A stretch of DNA of 35,946 bases from Bacteroidota bacterium. Lineage in GTDB: Bacteria; Bacteroidota; Bacteroidia; Chitinophagales; Saprospiraceae. Under the pieces are notes generated by a model that had not been told where the DNA came from, did no database searches, and worked only from the letters and a program-made list of their open reading frames with translations. Both the position numbers and the translations under genes were made by a program. Position 1 is the stretch's first letter. Every line of letters starts with the position of its first letter. Shown piece after piece: positions 1 through 8,542 of the stretch. Location: NCBI GenBank assembly GCA_029781095.1, contig JAKOXM010000060.1:1-35946 (forward strand). The letters run 5' to 3'.

Positions 1-2838
1 AGCGGCCCGAAAAAAGAAAAAGTTGCCGCCGAGATGGTCGCCGCGATGTACGACGCTTCGCTCGATCAATTTCTGCCGCATACCTGGTCGGCGCTGCGTT
101 TCCCGGCCCAATTTTACCAGATATCCTTTTCCGACTGGCGAACATTCGGCTCGCACGGGGCAAGTGTCCGGTTTGACCGGAGCACCGGCGTCGAAATGCC
201 CGTCCGGAATTACCGGGAGTTGAACTGGTTCGGCTTCCCGCTGTGGGGAAGGCGGCTTTATGCCCGTGCAGATTTCGCCGACGGAGCCGTCATGGCAATG
301 TCGGCCCCGGCCCCTGCGGGCGAGGCTCCGAAAAAGAAAGCAGGGGCTTTCATGCACGATCTGAACCCCGATGTAAGGTATAAAAGCGAGGATATTGACT
401 CTGTCGTAACTTTTGACCCGGAGGCTTCCGAGGAAAACATGCAAATTGCCCAGAACGGTATTAATCCGGAAGATGCATCCGCCCAGGGCCGCGATGTTGC
501 CCCCATCCGCCGAAATCTGAACGAAACGGTGTTTTTCTTCCCTGAACTCCGCACCGATAAAGACGGCAATGTGGTGCTCAAATTCACCATGAACGAGGCG
601 CTTACCCGCTGGAAACTGCTTACGTACGCGCATACGAAGGAATTGCAACAGGCTATTGCCGTAAAAGAAGTGGTCACCCAAAAGGAGCTTATGGTGCTGG
701 CCAACGCCCCGCGTTTCCTGCGTGCAGGCGATGAAATGGAGTTTTCTGCCAAGGTGAGCAACCTCTCGCAGGAGGCTCTGAGCGGAAAAGCAACGCTCGG
801 TTTGCTGGATGCCGCCACCCTGCAACCTTTGGAAACCCGTTTCGGCATGACAAAAACCGGCCAAAGCGTCGATTTCAGCGTCGAACCCGGGCGTTCGGCG
901 CCGCTGGCATGGAAGATCAGGGTGCCGGAAGATTTTACCGGCGCCGTCACCTGGCAAATTTTTGCGGACAGCAAAAAATTCCGCGACGGCGAGGAAAGCA
1001 CGATTCCCGTAGTGACCAACCGCATGCTCGTGACCGAGACGCTGCCCATTACGGTGCGCGGCAATCAGACCAAAAGTTTTGTATTCGAGAACCTGAAAAA
1101 CGCAGGGGCGAGTTCATCGCTTCAAACGCAAAACTACACCCTTGAATTCACGAGTAATCCGGCCTGGTACGCCGTGCAATCGCTGCCTTACCTCATGGAG
1201 TTCCCGCACGAATGCAGCGAACAGGTGTTCAGTCGCTTCTATGCCAATACGCTTGCCTCCAGCGTGACGGAAAAAATGCCGCAGATCAAACGCGTGTACG
1301 AACGCTGGAAAGGGACCGGTGCGATGAAGTCGAATCTGGCCAAAAACCAGGAACTGAAATACGCCCTGCTGGAAGAAACGCCCTGGGTGCTCGATGCCCA
1401 AAGCGAGGAACAGCAAAAGCAGAATATCGCCCTCCTGTTTGACCTGAACCGCATGGCCGACGAACGCGAACGCGCTATCCGCACGTTGTCGGAACGCCAG
1501 ACGGAGACGGGCGGCTGGGCCTGGTTCCCCGGCGGAGAGGACAGCTGGTATATCACGCAGCACATCGTGAGCGGGTTCGGACATTTAAACCAACTGGGCG
1601 CCTTCAATGGCCAGCAAGACCAGACGACTGCCGAAATGATCCAGAGAGCGCTGGGGTATTGCGATGGAAAAATGTTCGAACAATACAACAAACTCGATGA
1701 ACTCGTAAAGCAAGGCAAGGCGAAATGGGACGATGATCACCTCGATGGTATGATCATTCAATATCTCTACGCCCGCTCTTTTTTTAACTGGGAAATAGAT
1801 AAACCGAGTCGCGAGTTGTCCTACTATCTCGGTCAGGCGGAAAAATACTGGCTCGGCAAGGGACTTTACCAGGAAGGTATGCTGGCGCTGGCCTTGCACC
1901 GCAGCGGCCGAACAGAAGCCTCCGGCCGTATTGTTGCCAGTCTGCGCGAACGCGCTACGGTAAAAGAAGAACTCGGCATGTTCTGGCCCGTCGATTGGGG
2001 CTTTTACTGGTACCAGCTGCCCGTGGAAACGCAGGCACTAATGGTGGAGGTGTTCGGCGAAGCGGGTCAGGACAAAAAAGCCGTGGAAGAACTCCGCATC
2101 TGGCTGCTGAAAAACAAGCAAACCAACCGCTGGGAAAGCACCAAAGCGACCGCCGAAGCGGTGTATGCCCTCCTGCTATTCGGCGATAACTGGCTGAACA
2201 ATACCAAACCGGTGCAGGTGACATTAGGCGGAAAAACATTGAAACCTGCTGAATACGAGGCAGGTACGGGTTATTTCAAACAAGCCTGGAGCGGTGCGGA
2301 AGTAAAAAACTCGTGGAGCACCATCAGGGTCGAAAACCCCAATTCGAACATCGTATGGGGCGCGGCGTACTGGCAGTATTTCGAGGACCTGGATAAAATA
2401 AAGGATTTCAAGAAAACGCCGTTAACCATTGTAAAACAACTCTTTACGGAGGAAAATTCTCCGACGGGCCCGGTGCTCAAACCCGTCGCGGAAGGCCAGC
2501 CCCTGAAACGCGGCGACAGGATCAAGGTTCGCATCGAAATACGTGTGGACCGGGCAATGGAGTTCGTACACCTGAAGGATATGCGCGCCGCCGGTTTCGA
2601 GCCCACCAACGTATTGAGCAGTTATAAATGGCAGGACGGCCTTGGCTACTACGAAAGCACCAAAGACCTGGCCACGCACTTCTTCATCGATTACCTGCCA
2701 CGCGGCACCTTTGTCTTCGAATACCTGCTCGTGGCGACGCACAAAGGCGATATGAGCAACGGCGTGACAACCATGCAGTGCATGTACGCGCCGGAATTTA
2801 CCAGCCACTCGAAGGGCCTGCGGGTAAAAGTGGAATAA
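1..2838 (+). CDS. Alpha-2-macroglobulin family protein, C-terminal part (5' end outside window)
   Basis: The frame is open from base 1, so about 945 residues of a longer protein are visible; Bacteroidota members usually approach 2000 residues. Bacterial alpha-2-macroglobulins are envelope proteins thought to trap attacking proteases by covalent thioester chemistry. The thioester motif CSEQ (general form CxEQ) is intact, with Cys codon at 1213 in the context PHECSEQ. Before it lies a beta-rich MG-type region (FFFPELRTDKDGNVVLKF); after it an alpha/alpha thioester domain rich in W, Y and Q; and then a C-terminal receptor-binding-like domain (AGFEPTNVLSSYKWQDGLGY). The next gene has no evident link. 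The start is missing, so signal peptide or lipoprotein status cannot be judged. Family assignment is firm; the biological target is not known. Confidence 0.93.
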   Translation, partial: SGPKKEKVAAEMVAAMYDASLDQFLPHTWSALRFPAQFYQISFSDWRTFGSHGASVRFDRSTGVEMPVRNYRELNWFGFPLWGRRLYARADFADGAVMAMSAPAPAGEAPKKKAGAFMHDLNPDVRYKSEDIDSVVTFDPEASEENMQIAQNGINPEDASAQGRDVAPIRRNLNETVFFFPELRTDKDGNVVLKFTMNEALTRWKLLTYAHTKELQQAIAVKEVVTQKELMVLANAPRFLRAGDEMEFSAKVSNLSQEALSGKATLGLLDAATLQPLETRFGMTKTGQSVDFSVEPGRSAPLAWKIRVPEDFTGAVTWQIFADSKKFRDGEESTIPVVTNRMLVTETLPITVRGNQTKSFVFENLKNAGASSSLQTQNYTLEFTSNPAWYAVQSLPYLMEFPHECSEQVFSRFYANTLASSVTEKMPQIKRVYERWKGTGAMKSNLAKNQELKYALLEETPWVLDAQSEEQQKQNIALLFDLNRMADERERAIRTLSERQTETGGWAWFPGGEDSWYITQHIVSGFGHLNQLGAFNGQQDQTTAEMIQRALGYCDGKMFEQYNKLDELVKQGKAKWDDDHLDGMIIQYLYARSFFNWEIDKPSRELSYYLGQAEKYWLGKGLYQEGMLALALHRSGRTEASGRIVASLRERATVKEELGMFWPVDWGFYWYQLPVETQALMVEVFGEAGQDKKAVEELRIWLLKNKQTNRWESTKATAEAVYALLLFGDNWLNNTKPVQVTLGGKTLKPAEYEAGTGYFKQAWSGAEVKNSWSTIRVENPNSNIVWGAAYWQYFEDLDKIKDFKKTPLTIVKQLFTEENSPTGPVLKPVAEGQPLKRGDRIKVRIEIRVDRAMEFVHLKDMRAAGFEPTNVLSSYKWQDGLGYYESTKDLATHFFIDYLPRGTFVFEYLLVATHKGDMSNGVTTMQCMYAPEFTSHSKGLRVKVE

Positions 2839-2925
2839 GTAAAGCGGCATTGGATCGAGTGGAGCCGCGCGAAACGACGCGGATTGGCAAGGCGGTGGCT
2901 GACAGTCTCTGCCTTGCTTATTGAA

Positions 2926-2990
2926 AAGTGTGGCATATGGATCATATGAAAATTTGATATTCAAATTTTCATATGATCCATGCCACACTT
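2926..2990. repeat. Long palindrome (about 30-bp arms, 3-nt loop)
   Basis: Arms 2926-2957 and 2961-2990 are reverse complements except for a 2-nt insertion (TA/AT) in the left arm. The loop is TAT. There is no T-tract after either arm, so it is not a classical intrinsic terminator, although it sits 88 bp after the alpha-2-macroglobulin stop and could end or stabilise that transcript. A MITE-like or cruciform element is the alternative. Confidence 0.8.
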
Positions 2991-3051
2991 AAGTAAACTT
3001 CTGCCCTGTTTTTTCGACAAAATGACCTGTTTTTGTTAAAAATTATGATTC

Positions 3052-3240
3052 ATGGGGAATGTAACCGCTCATCCGTCCATTCGCTTGTTGCCGAAAAAAT
3101 TTGGCCCAAAGGGGTATGAGATCAGGACGCTGGACCGCTATTCGGACGAGGAAGTTATGGAATTCTGCGCAGAAAACCCTGATCTGCGTATCGAAATGGA
3201 CAAAACCGGAAAACTCATTATCATACTAACAACAAAAGGC
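3052..3240 (+). pseudogene. Truncated Uma2-family (DUF820) nuclease remnant
   Basis: The first 60 or so residues resemble the N-terminus of Uma2-family proteins, a PD-(D/E)XK-like family often multi-copy in Bacteroidota and Cyanobacteria. The recognisable stretch is EEVMEFCAENPDLRIEMDKT followed by GKLIIILTTKG, where intact members read roughly G-x-IIxMSPTGG. After this the similarity ends: the catalytic core is missing and the frame runs on only to 3411, overlapping the 3' end of the convergent gene at 3304. I therefore read it as a broken leftover rather than a working gene. A short genuine peptide cannot be excluded. Confidence 0.55.
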
Positions 3241-3257
3241 ATTTCAGTTTTATGCCT
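3231..3257 (-). terminator. Possible weak intrinsic terminator of the Asp-box protein gene
   Basis: On the minus strand, about 47 bases after the stop codon at 3304, a 6-bp stem AGGCAT/ATGCCT (3252-3257 with 3237-3242) is followed by TTTTGTTG. The stem is short, so this is a weak call. Confidence 0.3.
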
Positions 3258-3303
3258 CAAACAAGCATCACGGAGGTGCATGGCCCACTCGCCAGTTGCA
3301 CAA

Positions 3304-5799
3304 TTACTCTTTCACAACCTTTACGCTTTTAGCGTTCAGCCGAGCTATGTACGTTCCGGCATCCAGCCCTTTAAGTGTCACTTGCGTTATGCCGCTTTCG
3401 ACGGGATATGAGCAGATCAGCAGCCCTTCCATGTTGTACAGTTGCAGGGTCCCTTTCGTTTCTGAAAAAACTGTAAGAAAATCCTTTGCCGGATTCGGAA
3501 ACACCTGCAACGCATTTTCCAAAGCCGTTTCATGGGTGCCCGTAACCGTGAGGTTTCCCGTTCGCATACCGTTTCCGAAACTGCTGACCCAGATTTCAGA
3601 AGGGTTGAACGGGTTGAAAAACACGCGCTCGGGCTGACGGTAATCGTAACCCTGCACCTGTGTAAAAACGGGATTAGCCACGGAAATATCATTGGTCATC
3701 CAGAGTCCCTGCTGTTCCGTCGTAAGATATACCTGTTTGTTATTCAAAGGGTTGAAAGTGATCGACGTCACCCGGTCGAATTGAGAGCCGGTCAGTTTGG
3801 TCCATGACTGGCCGCGGTTGACGGTGCGGAAGAGCCCGCCGAGGCCGTTGGGCGCGCCGCCCCAGCCGCTGAACACGCAGGCGTACCAGGTATTTTGCGC
3901 CGCGTCGTTGGGCGCCACGACAATGTCTTTTGTCCAGTAGTACATGCCGGGATCGGAAACATCCGTCCAGGAATTGCTTTGCGGGCTGTAAAGGAATACG
4001 CCGGAACTGTTGGTAAAAGTACCTCCCGCATTGCGGCGACCCGAATAGGTGCAGACCAGTTTGCCGTCGTTAAGCACGACAAGGGAGGCGGGATGCTTCT
4101 GTGTGCGGGGCGGGGCGGGCAGCAGCGTCCAGGTGGAGCCGCCAGGCGCGAGCAGGTTGTCGCAGCGATATACGCCGCCCGTGCCGGAGCCGTTGTTGTA
4201 ATGAATCACGCTGGCGTATGCGCGGTTGGGATCGTTTGGGTCGAGCGCGATCCAGAACACCGGATGGCCGAAATTGTGCAGTAATTGCCAGGTAGAGCCG
4301 TTGTCTGTCGAAAAAAGCAGCTTGCCTTCGGCATCTGCATTGTCCAGCGGGCTGTCGGCCAGGCGCGTACTCTGGTACATGTCGTGTATGTTGCTGGTGG
4401 CGGCATACAGGGTCCCGTTCGGATGCCGTGCGATCCGGTAGGTAGAGTTTGCATTCAGGCCGGTGTAATTAAACGACCAGCTCTGGCCGCCGTCGGTGCT
4501 GCGGATACCTTTGATGTCCGAATAAGCGGCGAACAGGGTATTGGCATCAGCCCATTGCAGCTGCCAGCAGGTGGTATTTTCCAGTCCGATGCTGTGATAG
4601 GATTTTTTCGGTGGTGTCGGTTGATTGACCGGGTGCTGGTCGCTTACGTTCACATAAGCCTGTTGCCAGCTCTGACCACCGTTGGAGGTCTTGTGGACAA
4701 ACCCGAAATCACCGAAAATAACATAGTCGGGGTTGTTGGCAGCCACATCGAAGCCGAAAGGCGATTCACCGTACGACCAGCCCCGGTCGCCACCCTGGCC
4801 GCTCCAGCCGGTGTTAATGTTCTGGTTGCCGGCAGTCAGGAAAGTATTTACCCAGGCTCCACCCCCGTTGGTCGTTTTAAAAATAGCCGGTTCACTGCTG
4901 CTGTTGCTGCCGGCGAGGTAGGCAGTGTTGATGTCGTTTTCCGCCATATCCACAAACATCGGAAAATCAGTACCCGGCGTCAGTCCGTTCAGACGTGGCG
5001 TCCAGCCTGTTGCGCCGTAGTCGCAGGCATAAACGCCTTTCATAAACCCCCAGTAATCGGAGCCGGGCAGGCCGACATACACGTCGCCGACATCGCCCGT
5101 GAGGCAAAAAAAGCGGGTGGTATTGCCCGATTTGGCCGCGGCAAAGGAAAAAATACGCTCATTGGCCGGGAGACCTGAAATGGATGCGGTCGTCCAGGTC
5201 GAGCCGCCGTTGGCGGATACCAGCACGCCGTCGTTGGTGCCGAGGTAAATGTTGTTGCCGTTGAAAAAGGCTCCGCCGATCAGGCAGCCCGAGCCGTTGG
5301 ATAGCGCCGTGTGGATGCTCGTAAAAGTGTTGCCGCCGTTGCTGCTGAAATATATCTGCCCGTAATAGGCAATGACAACTCGATCGGGATTGTTGAAATC
5401 CGCCCAAATACTGAACGTTTCCTCGGAATTATCCGGATTGCCGGGCAGCAGGTTCCATGTAAGGCCGCCGTCGGTGCTTTTTACGGGCAGCACCTGGTCA
5501 TTGGCATAATGCACGCAATACAAAAGGCCCGGGGTAGCGGTATAGCACACTTTCGAGTTATGCCCGCCCTGCAATTCATTGAAATGCACGAGGTTGTAAT
5601 GTTGCCCGAAATCGGTTGTATGGAACAGCGCCGACAAATCGCAGGCGACGAAGTATTCATTGTTGTTGGCCGGATTGATGGCGGGCGAGAAAAGAGCGCC
5701 GCCGCCGCCCACACCGCGGGGCGACCAGGCGTTGGGCTGCGATTGAATACTGGAACAAAAGAGGATTAATAAACCGGTAAGCAGGATGATTATTCGCAT
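3304..5799 (-). CDS. Secreted Asp-box (BNR/sialidase-like) beta-propeller protein with T9SS sorting domain
   Basis: The chosen start, ATG at 5799, directly precedes a signal peptide (MRIIILLTGLLILFCSSIQS); an upstream in-frame ATG at 5895 would bury it. The mature part carries at least eight Asp-box motifs of form S/T-x-D/N-x-G-x-T/S-W: STDGGLTW, SSNGGNTF, SANGGSTW, TTNGGGAW, TSNGGQSW, STDGGQSW, STDNGSTW, TVNRGQSW. These indicate one or two beta-propellers as in sialidases, GH74 xyloglucanases and Vps10/sortilin folds. The C-terminus (NALQVFPNPAKDFLTVF ... LKGLDAGTYIARL ... VKVVKE) is a type A T9SS sorting domain, so the protein should reach the cell surface or be released. Length is 831 residues. 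Substrate and enzymatic activity are not predictable from the Asp boxes alone. Confidence 0.9.
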   Translation of the reverse strand: MRIIILLTGLLILFCSSIQSQPNAWSPRGVGGGGALFSPAINPANNNEYFVACDLSALFHTTDFGQHYNLVHFNELQGGHNSKVCYTATPGLLYCVHYANDQVLPVKSTDGGLTWNLLPGNPDNSEETFSIWADFNNPDRVVIAYYGQIYFSSNGGNTFTSIHTALSNGSGCLIGGAFFNGNNIYLGTNDGVLVSANGGSTWTTASISGLPANERIFSFAAAKSGNTTRFFCLTGDVGDVYVGLPGSDYWGFMKGVYACDYGATGWTPRLNGLTPGTDFPMFVDMAENDINTAYLAGSNSSSEPAIFKTTNGGGAWVNTFLTAGNQNINTGWSGQGGDRGWSYGESPFGFDVAANNPDYVIFGDFGFVHKTSNGGQSWQQAYVNVSDQHPVNQPTPPKKSYHSIGLENTTCWQLQWADANTLFAAYSDIKGIRSTDGGQSWSFNYTGLNANSTYRIARHPNGTLYAATSNIHDMYQSTRLADSPLDNADAEGKLLFSTDNGSTWQLLHNFGHPVFWIALDPNDPNRAYASVIHYNNGSGTGGVYRCDNLLAPGGSTWTLLPAPPRTQKHPASLVVLNDGKLVCTYSGRRNAGGTFTNSSGVFLYSPQSNSWTDVSDPGMYYWTKDIVVAPNDAAQNTWYACVFSGWGGAPNGLGGLFRTVNRGQSWTKLTGSQFDRVTSITFNPLNNKQVYLTTEQQGLWMTNDISVANPVFTQVQGYDYRQPERVFFNPFNPSEIWVSSFGNGMRTGNLTVTGTHETALENALQVFPNPAKDFLTVFSETKGTLQLYNMEGLLICSYPVESGITQVTLKGLDAGTYIARLNAKSVKVVKE

Positions 5800-5875
5800 C
5801 GGATATGGATTTGGATGATGACTGATGGAAAGGAGTTTTCCTCTGACTCGCGCAACATCAAACCTGAGGATGCCG

Positions 5876-6652
5876 TCATTTTTTCCACACGCCAAACGTT
5901 ACTTTTTTCCAGTTGAAAGCGGGGCCGATATCCCATTTGCCGGTAGGCCGGAAATTGACGTGCGAACAGATGCCTGAAAATGCGGCAGCCTCCCCGGCCG
6001 ACGAAAAAGTCTCGAATATTTTTTCAGAAGGCAGAAAGGTGCGCGGAATATTGTATCGCGCCGTGAGATAACGCAACAGCAAAATAAGTGAATTGTACTG
6101 TGCAATGGTGAACGTGGCATAGTATTTCTGCCCTCGATAAGTCGGAATCTCGGCGTAATACGTCTTTTCAGTCTGCGAGCAATAGATGTCGTCTTTGCTG
6201 TAAATTGTGTGAAAGTTCTTGCCGTCCTTCACCAGGAAACCGATATTGGAAATCTCGATGGCAATACTGCTGCTGCTCATCTCGGAATTGCCGCCGATCG
6301 CTTCGGCGCCGAGGTGATACGACCAGTATTTGGAAGCCCAGGGGTTGTAAATATCGCCTGAACGCGCGACGATAAACGGCACCGAAACGTGGTAATACGG
6401 CGTAGTCAACGTAGCGATATCCCCTTTCAGGTAACCGGCCGTAAAGTGCAGCACAATTCGCTTCTTCGGCACTTCTTCTTTATAATAAAAAGAGTCATCG
6501 TTGTTGTCGCGCCGACAATCGATCAGCGTCAGTTTGGTTTTTTCTCCCGGGATGGTAACCGTTTCAGGCGTCAGGATGAATTTTTTGCCAAAGGAATCGA
6601 TTCCCGTATCGCGGAAAGTTTTTTCGTGCTGGTAAAGACTGGTTGCTTTCAT
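5876..6652 (-). CDS. N-acetylmuramoyl-L-alanine amidase-like protein (Amidase_2/AmpD fold)
   Basis: This is a 258-residue zinc amidase of the AmpD/PGRP fold, which cleaves the bond between MurNAc and L-Ala in peptidoglycan. Likely zinc ligands are His69 (IVLHFTAG), His231 (CSHVNFRP) and Asp241 (GKWDIGPAFNW); the ten-residue spacing of the last two matches AmpD. NSEMSSSSIAIEISN supplies the middle strand. The N-terminus (MKATSLYQHEKTF) has no signal peptide or lipobox, so it is either cytoplasmic, as in cell-wall recycling, or exported by another route. It is followed 76 bp later by the Asp-box protein gene on the same strand. About 60 residues precede the amidase fold and I do not recognise them. 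Confidence 0.82.
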   Translation of the reverse strand: MKATSLYQHEKTFRDTGIDSFGKKFILTPETVTIPGEKTKLTLIDCRRDNNDDSFYYKEEVPKKRIVLHFTAGYLKGDIATLTTPYYHVSVPFIVARSGDIYNPWASKYWSYHLGAEAIGGNSEMSSSSIAIEISNIGFLVKDGKNFHTIYSKDDIYCSQTEKTYYAEIPTYRGQKYYATFTIAQYNSLILLLRYLTARYNIPRTFLPSEKIFETFSSAGEAAAFSGICSHVNFRPTGKWDIGPAFNWKKVTFGVWKK

Positions 6653-6657
6653 GAATG

Positions 6658-6777
6658 TATGGTTGAAGAAGGTTGAGGAGGGTTGAGAAGGCTAGGAGGT
6701 TGAGAGGAAATGAAAGGTATTTTAGGACGAGACAAACCCTTCTAAACCTTCTCAACCCCTCTCAACCTCCTCAACCA
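6658..6777. repeat. Short-unit GGTTGAGAAGG repeat arranged as an inverted repeat (copy 1)
   Basis: The left arm (6661-6710) is a run of GGTTGARRAGG-like units; the right arm (6734-6777) is the same pattern in reverse complement. About 23 bp of spacer lies between them. It fills the whole gap between the barrel-protein stop and the amidase start. A second copy lies at 35313-35381: 24 nt at 6734-6757 match 25 nt at 35357-35381 with a single T indel. The transcript could fold into a long hairpin. Confidence 0.75.
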
Positions 6778-6780
6778 TTT

Positions 6781-8448
6781 TCAAAATCGCGCTGTAATCC
6801 CGGCCATGAAGTTCAAGCCGACAACCGGGTAGTTGAACCAGCGTTCACGCTTGTTATTCAGGATATTATTTACGTCCAGAAACGCCCCGATATTGTCCGA
6901 GAAGTAATAATTGCCACCCACGCTGAGGTCGAACAAGGCGTTTTTCTGGCGAGTAATTCCTTCAACATCGCGGAACCAGATTCCGTCGGCAATATACAAC
7001 CCGCCCCGCAGTTTTGCCTTGCCCTCCAGAACGGTCAGCACACCATTGAAGTTGCCCTCAAGCCTTGGAAGCCCCCAGGGTTCGTCCTCGTTGTTCAGGT
7101 TGAACGTAATATTCTGGCTCAGTGTGCCTGTAATGATCAGCGCATCGAACGGATGCACCTTCACGGTGCCCTGGATATTGGTGATCTTGGCGGTATCGTA
7201 CACCGTGTTGAAACGCGTCAGCCCGGATGGCTGAAAATCGGTCTGGAAAAGCGCCAGGTCATTGGCTGTGGCGTAGCTGAGTTGTCCTGAATATTCAAGG
7301 AACCCGAAGTCACCCTTGATGCCCGCATAAAAATTGCGGTATTCCGTATTGCGCAGTTTCGTGCCCCGGATATAGAGGAAGGGGTTGTATTCCGACATGC
7401 TGCGATACGTGTTTTTCCGCAAATCGCCTCCTGCGCCGCCAAAAATCTGGAAGCCGTTGCCCACTACACGCAGTGTAATTTCAGCATCGGGAAATATTTT
7501 GAATTCGTCGCGATTGCTTGCAAAATTGCCGCCGACCTTGATTTTCACAATATCCGAATGGAAGGTGAAAGACGGCTGCAGGTATATGTTGTTGAGTTTT
7601 TGCTTGGAAGTATCGTCGAAACTCGTGAGATCGGGACGAATTGTCACGCGCAACGGGTGTTTTTCGTCAAACCACTTCGTGGCGGTCAGACCAAGGTCAA
7701 AACCCGTTTCCTTGTTGGAATAGTAATCGTTGAGCAGGTAAAACCTCGGTGCTACGGAAAAATTCAGGTCGGCATCGGTACGCTCGCTGTTGTACAGTCG
7801 ACCGCCGATATTAAGCATTTTGAATTCCTGTCGCGTGCGCTCTTCCGAGAAGGAAAGCGTATCGATGTTGTAGCCATAGTAATGGTAGCGATCGTAACTG
7901 TACCCGAGATTGCCTTCCACAGCGAGGTTCTCGCTGAGATATACGTTGGCATTGATCAGGGCATCATTGTTGAAGAATCGCTGGTTTTCAACGGACTTTT
8001 CGGCGTTGAGGCTGTGGTGCCGGAACCATGCCTTGGCGTCAAATTTTTTACCCGAACTAAAATAATAGCCCGCTTCGCCCCAAAAGGATTTAGGCACGCC
8101 GGCGCCGAGTTTCGCATAGCCGTTGTAGGTATCTTCTTTTTTGCCCGACTTCATGCCAAGCGGGCGCAGTTTGGGCGCATCGTACGCGATTGAAAGCGGA
8201 CGAGGGGGGATGATATAATCCTGCTTTTTCGTGTTAGTATCGATAGGCGGCAACGACGGCGACAGGTTGATCTTGTTGGATTCCAGCAAGCGGGCATCGA
8301 AGTCTTTGTATATGTCGACACTGCCGGTTACTTTGTCGTTCTGCGCGCTAGCAACCTGCGTTGCAGCCAGAAAGAGAATTGCTATATAAAGGATTTTATG
8401 ATGACAAGCCATTGGTTTTGAATGTTTTAATGAAAAAAGATGCTTCAT
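6781..8448 (-). CDS. Outer-membrane beta-barrel protein (TonB-receptor-like barrel without a plug)
   Basis: A signal peptide is evident in MACHHKILYIAILFLAATQV followed by ASAQ. Met13 (8412) may therefore be the true start; ATG 8448 falls inside a repeat array and adds 12 residues. The rest alternates hydrophobic and polar residues with many aromatic strand ends (YAKLGAGVP, GYYFSSGKKFDAKAWFRHHS, DLSVGGNYYFSDNIGAFLDV) and ends in the aromatic residue expected of outer-membrane barrels (GITARF). The C-terminal strands resemble those of TonB-dependent receptors, but I see no plug or TonB box. It is 94 bp downstream of a giant TPR protein gene on the same strand, suggesting a functional pair. Substrate unknown. 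Confidence 0.8.
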   Translation of the reverse strand: MKHLFSLKHSKPMACHHKILYIAILFLAATQVASAQNDKVTGSVDIYKDFDARLLESNKINLSPSLPPIDTNTKKQDYIIPPRPLSIAYDAPKLRPLGMKSGKKEDTYNGYAKLGAGVPKSFWGEAGYYFSSGKKFDAKAWFRHHSLNAEKSVENQRFFNNDALINANVYLSENLAVEGNLGYSYDRYHYYGYNIDTLSFSEERTRQEFKMLNIGGRLYNSERTDADLNFSVAPRFYLLNDYYSNKETGFDLGLTATKWFDEKHPLRVTIRPDLTSFDDTSKQKLNNIYLQPSFTFHSDIVKIKVGGNFASNRDEFKIFPDAEITLRVVGNGFQIFGGAGGDLRKNTYRSMSEYNPFLYIRGTKLRNTEYRNFYAGIKGDFGFLEYSGQLSYATANDLALFQTDFQPSGLTRFNTVYDTAKITNIQGTVKVHPFDALIITGTLSQNITFNLNNEDEPWGLPRLEGNFNGVLTVLEGKAKLRGGLYIADGIWFRDVEGITRQKNALFDLSVGGNYYFSDNIGAFLDVNNILNNKRERWFNYPVVGLNFMAGITARF

Positions 8449-8539
8449 TGTTGCATTGCTTCATTGTTACATTGTTTCATTGATGTATTGCTTCATTGCT
8501 AATAGCGGGAGCAGTCCGGCAATGAAACAATGAAGCAAC
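8441..8539. repeat. CATTGCTTCATTG short-unit repeat with inverted arm (copy 1)
   Basis: Six or so CATTG-based units (8446-8498) are followed by a 20-nt spacer and then the inverted sequence CAATGAAACAATGAAGCAA (8520-8538), able to form a hairpin. It occupies the gap between the TPR gene stop and the barrel gene start, and overlaps the more upstream candidate start codon (8448). A related pair lies at 19446-19457 and 19697-19755. Confidence 0.7.
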
Positions 8540-8542
8540 AGA

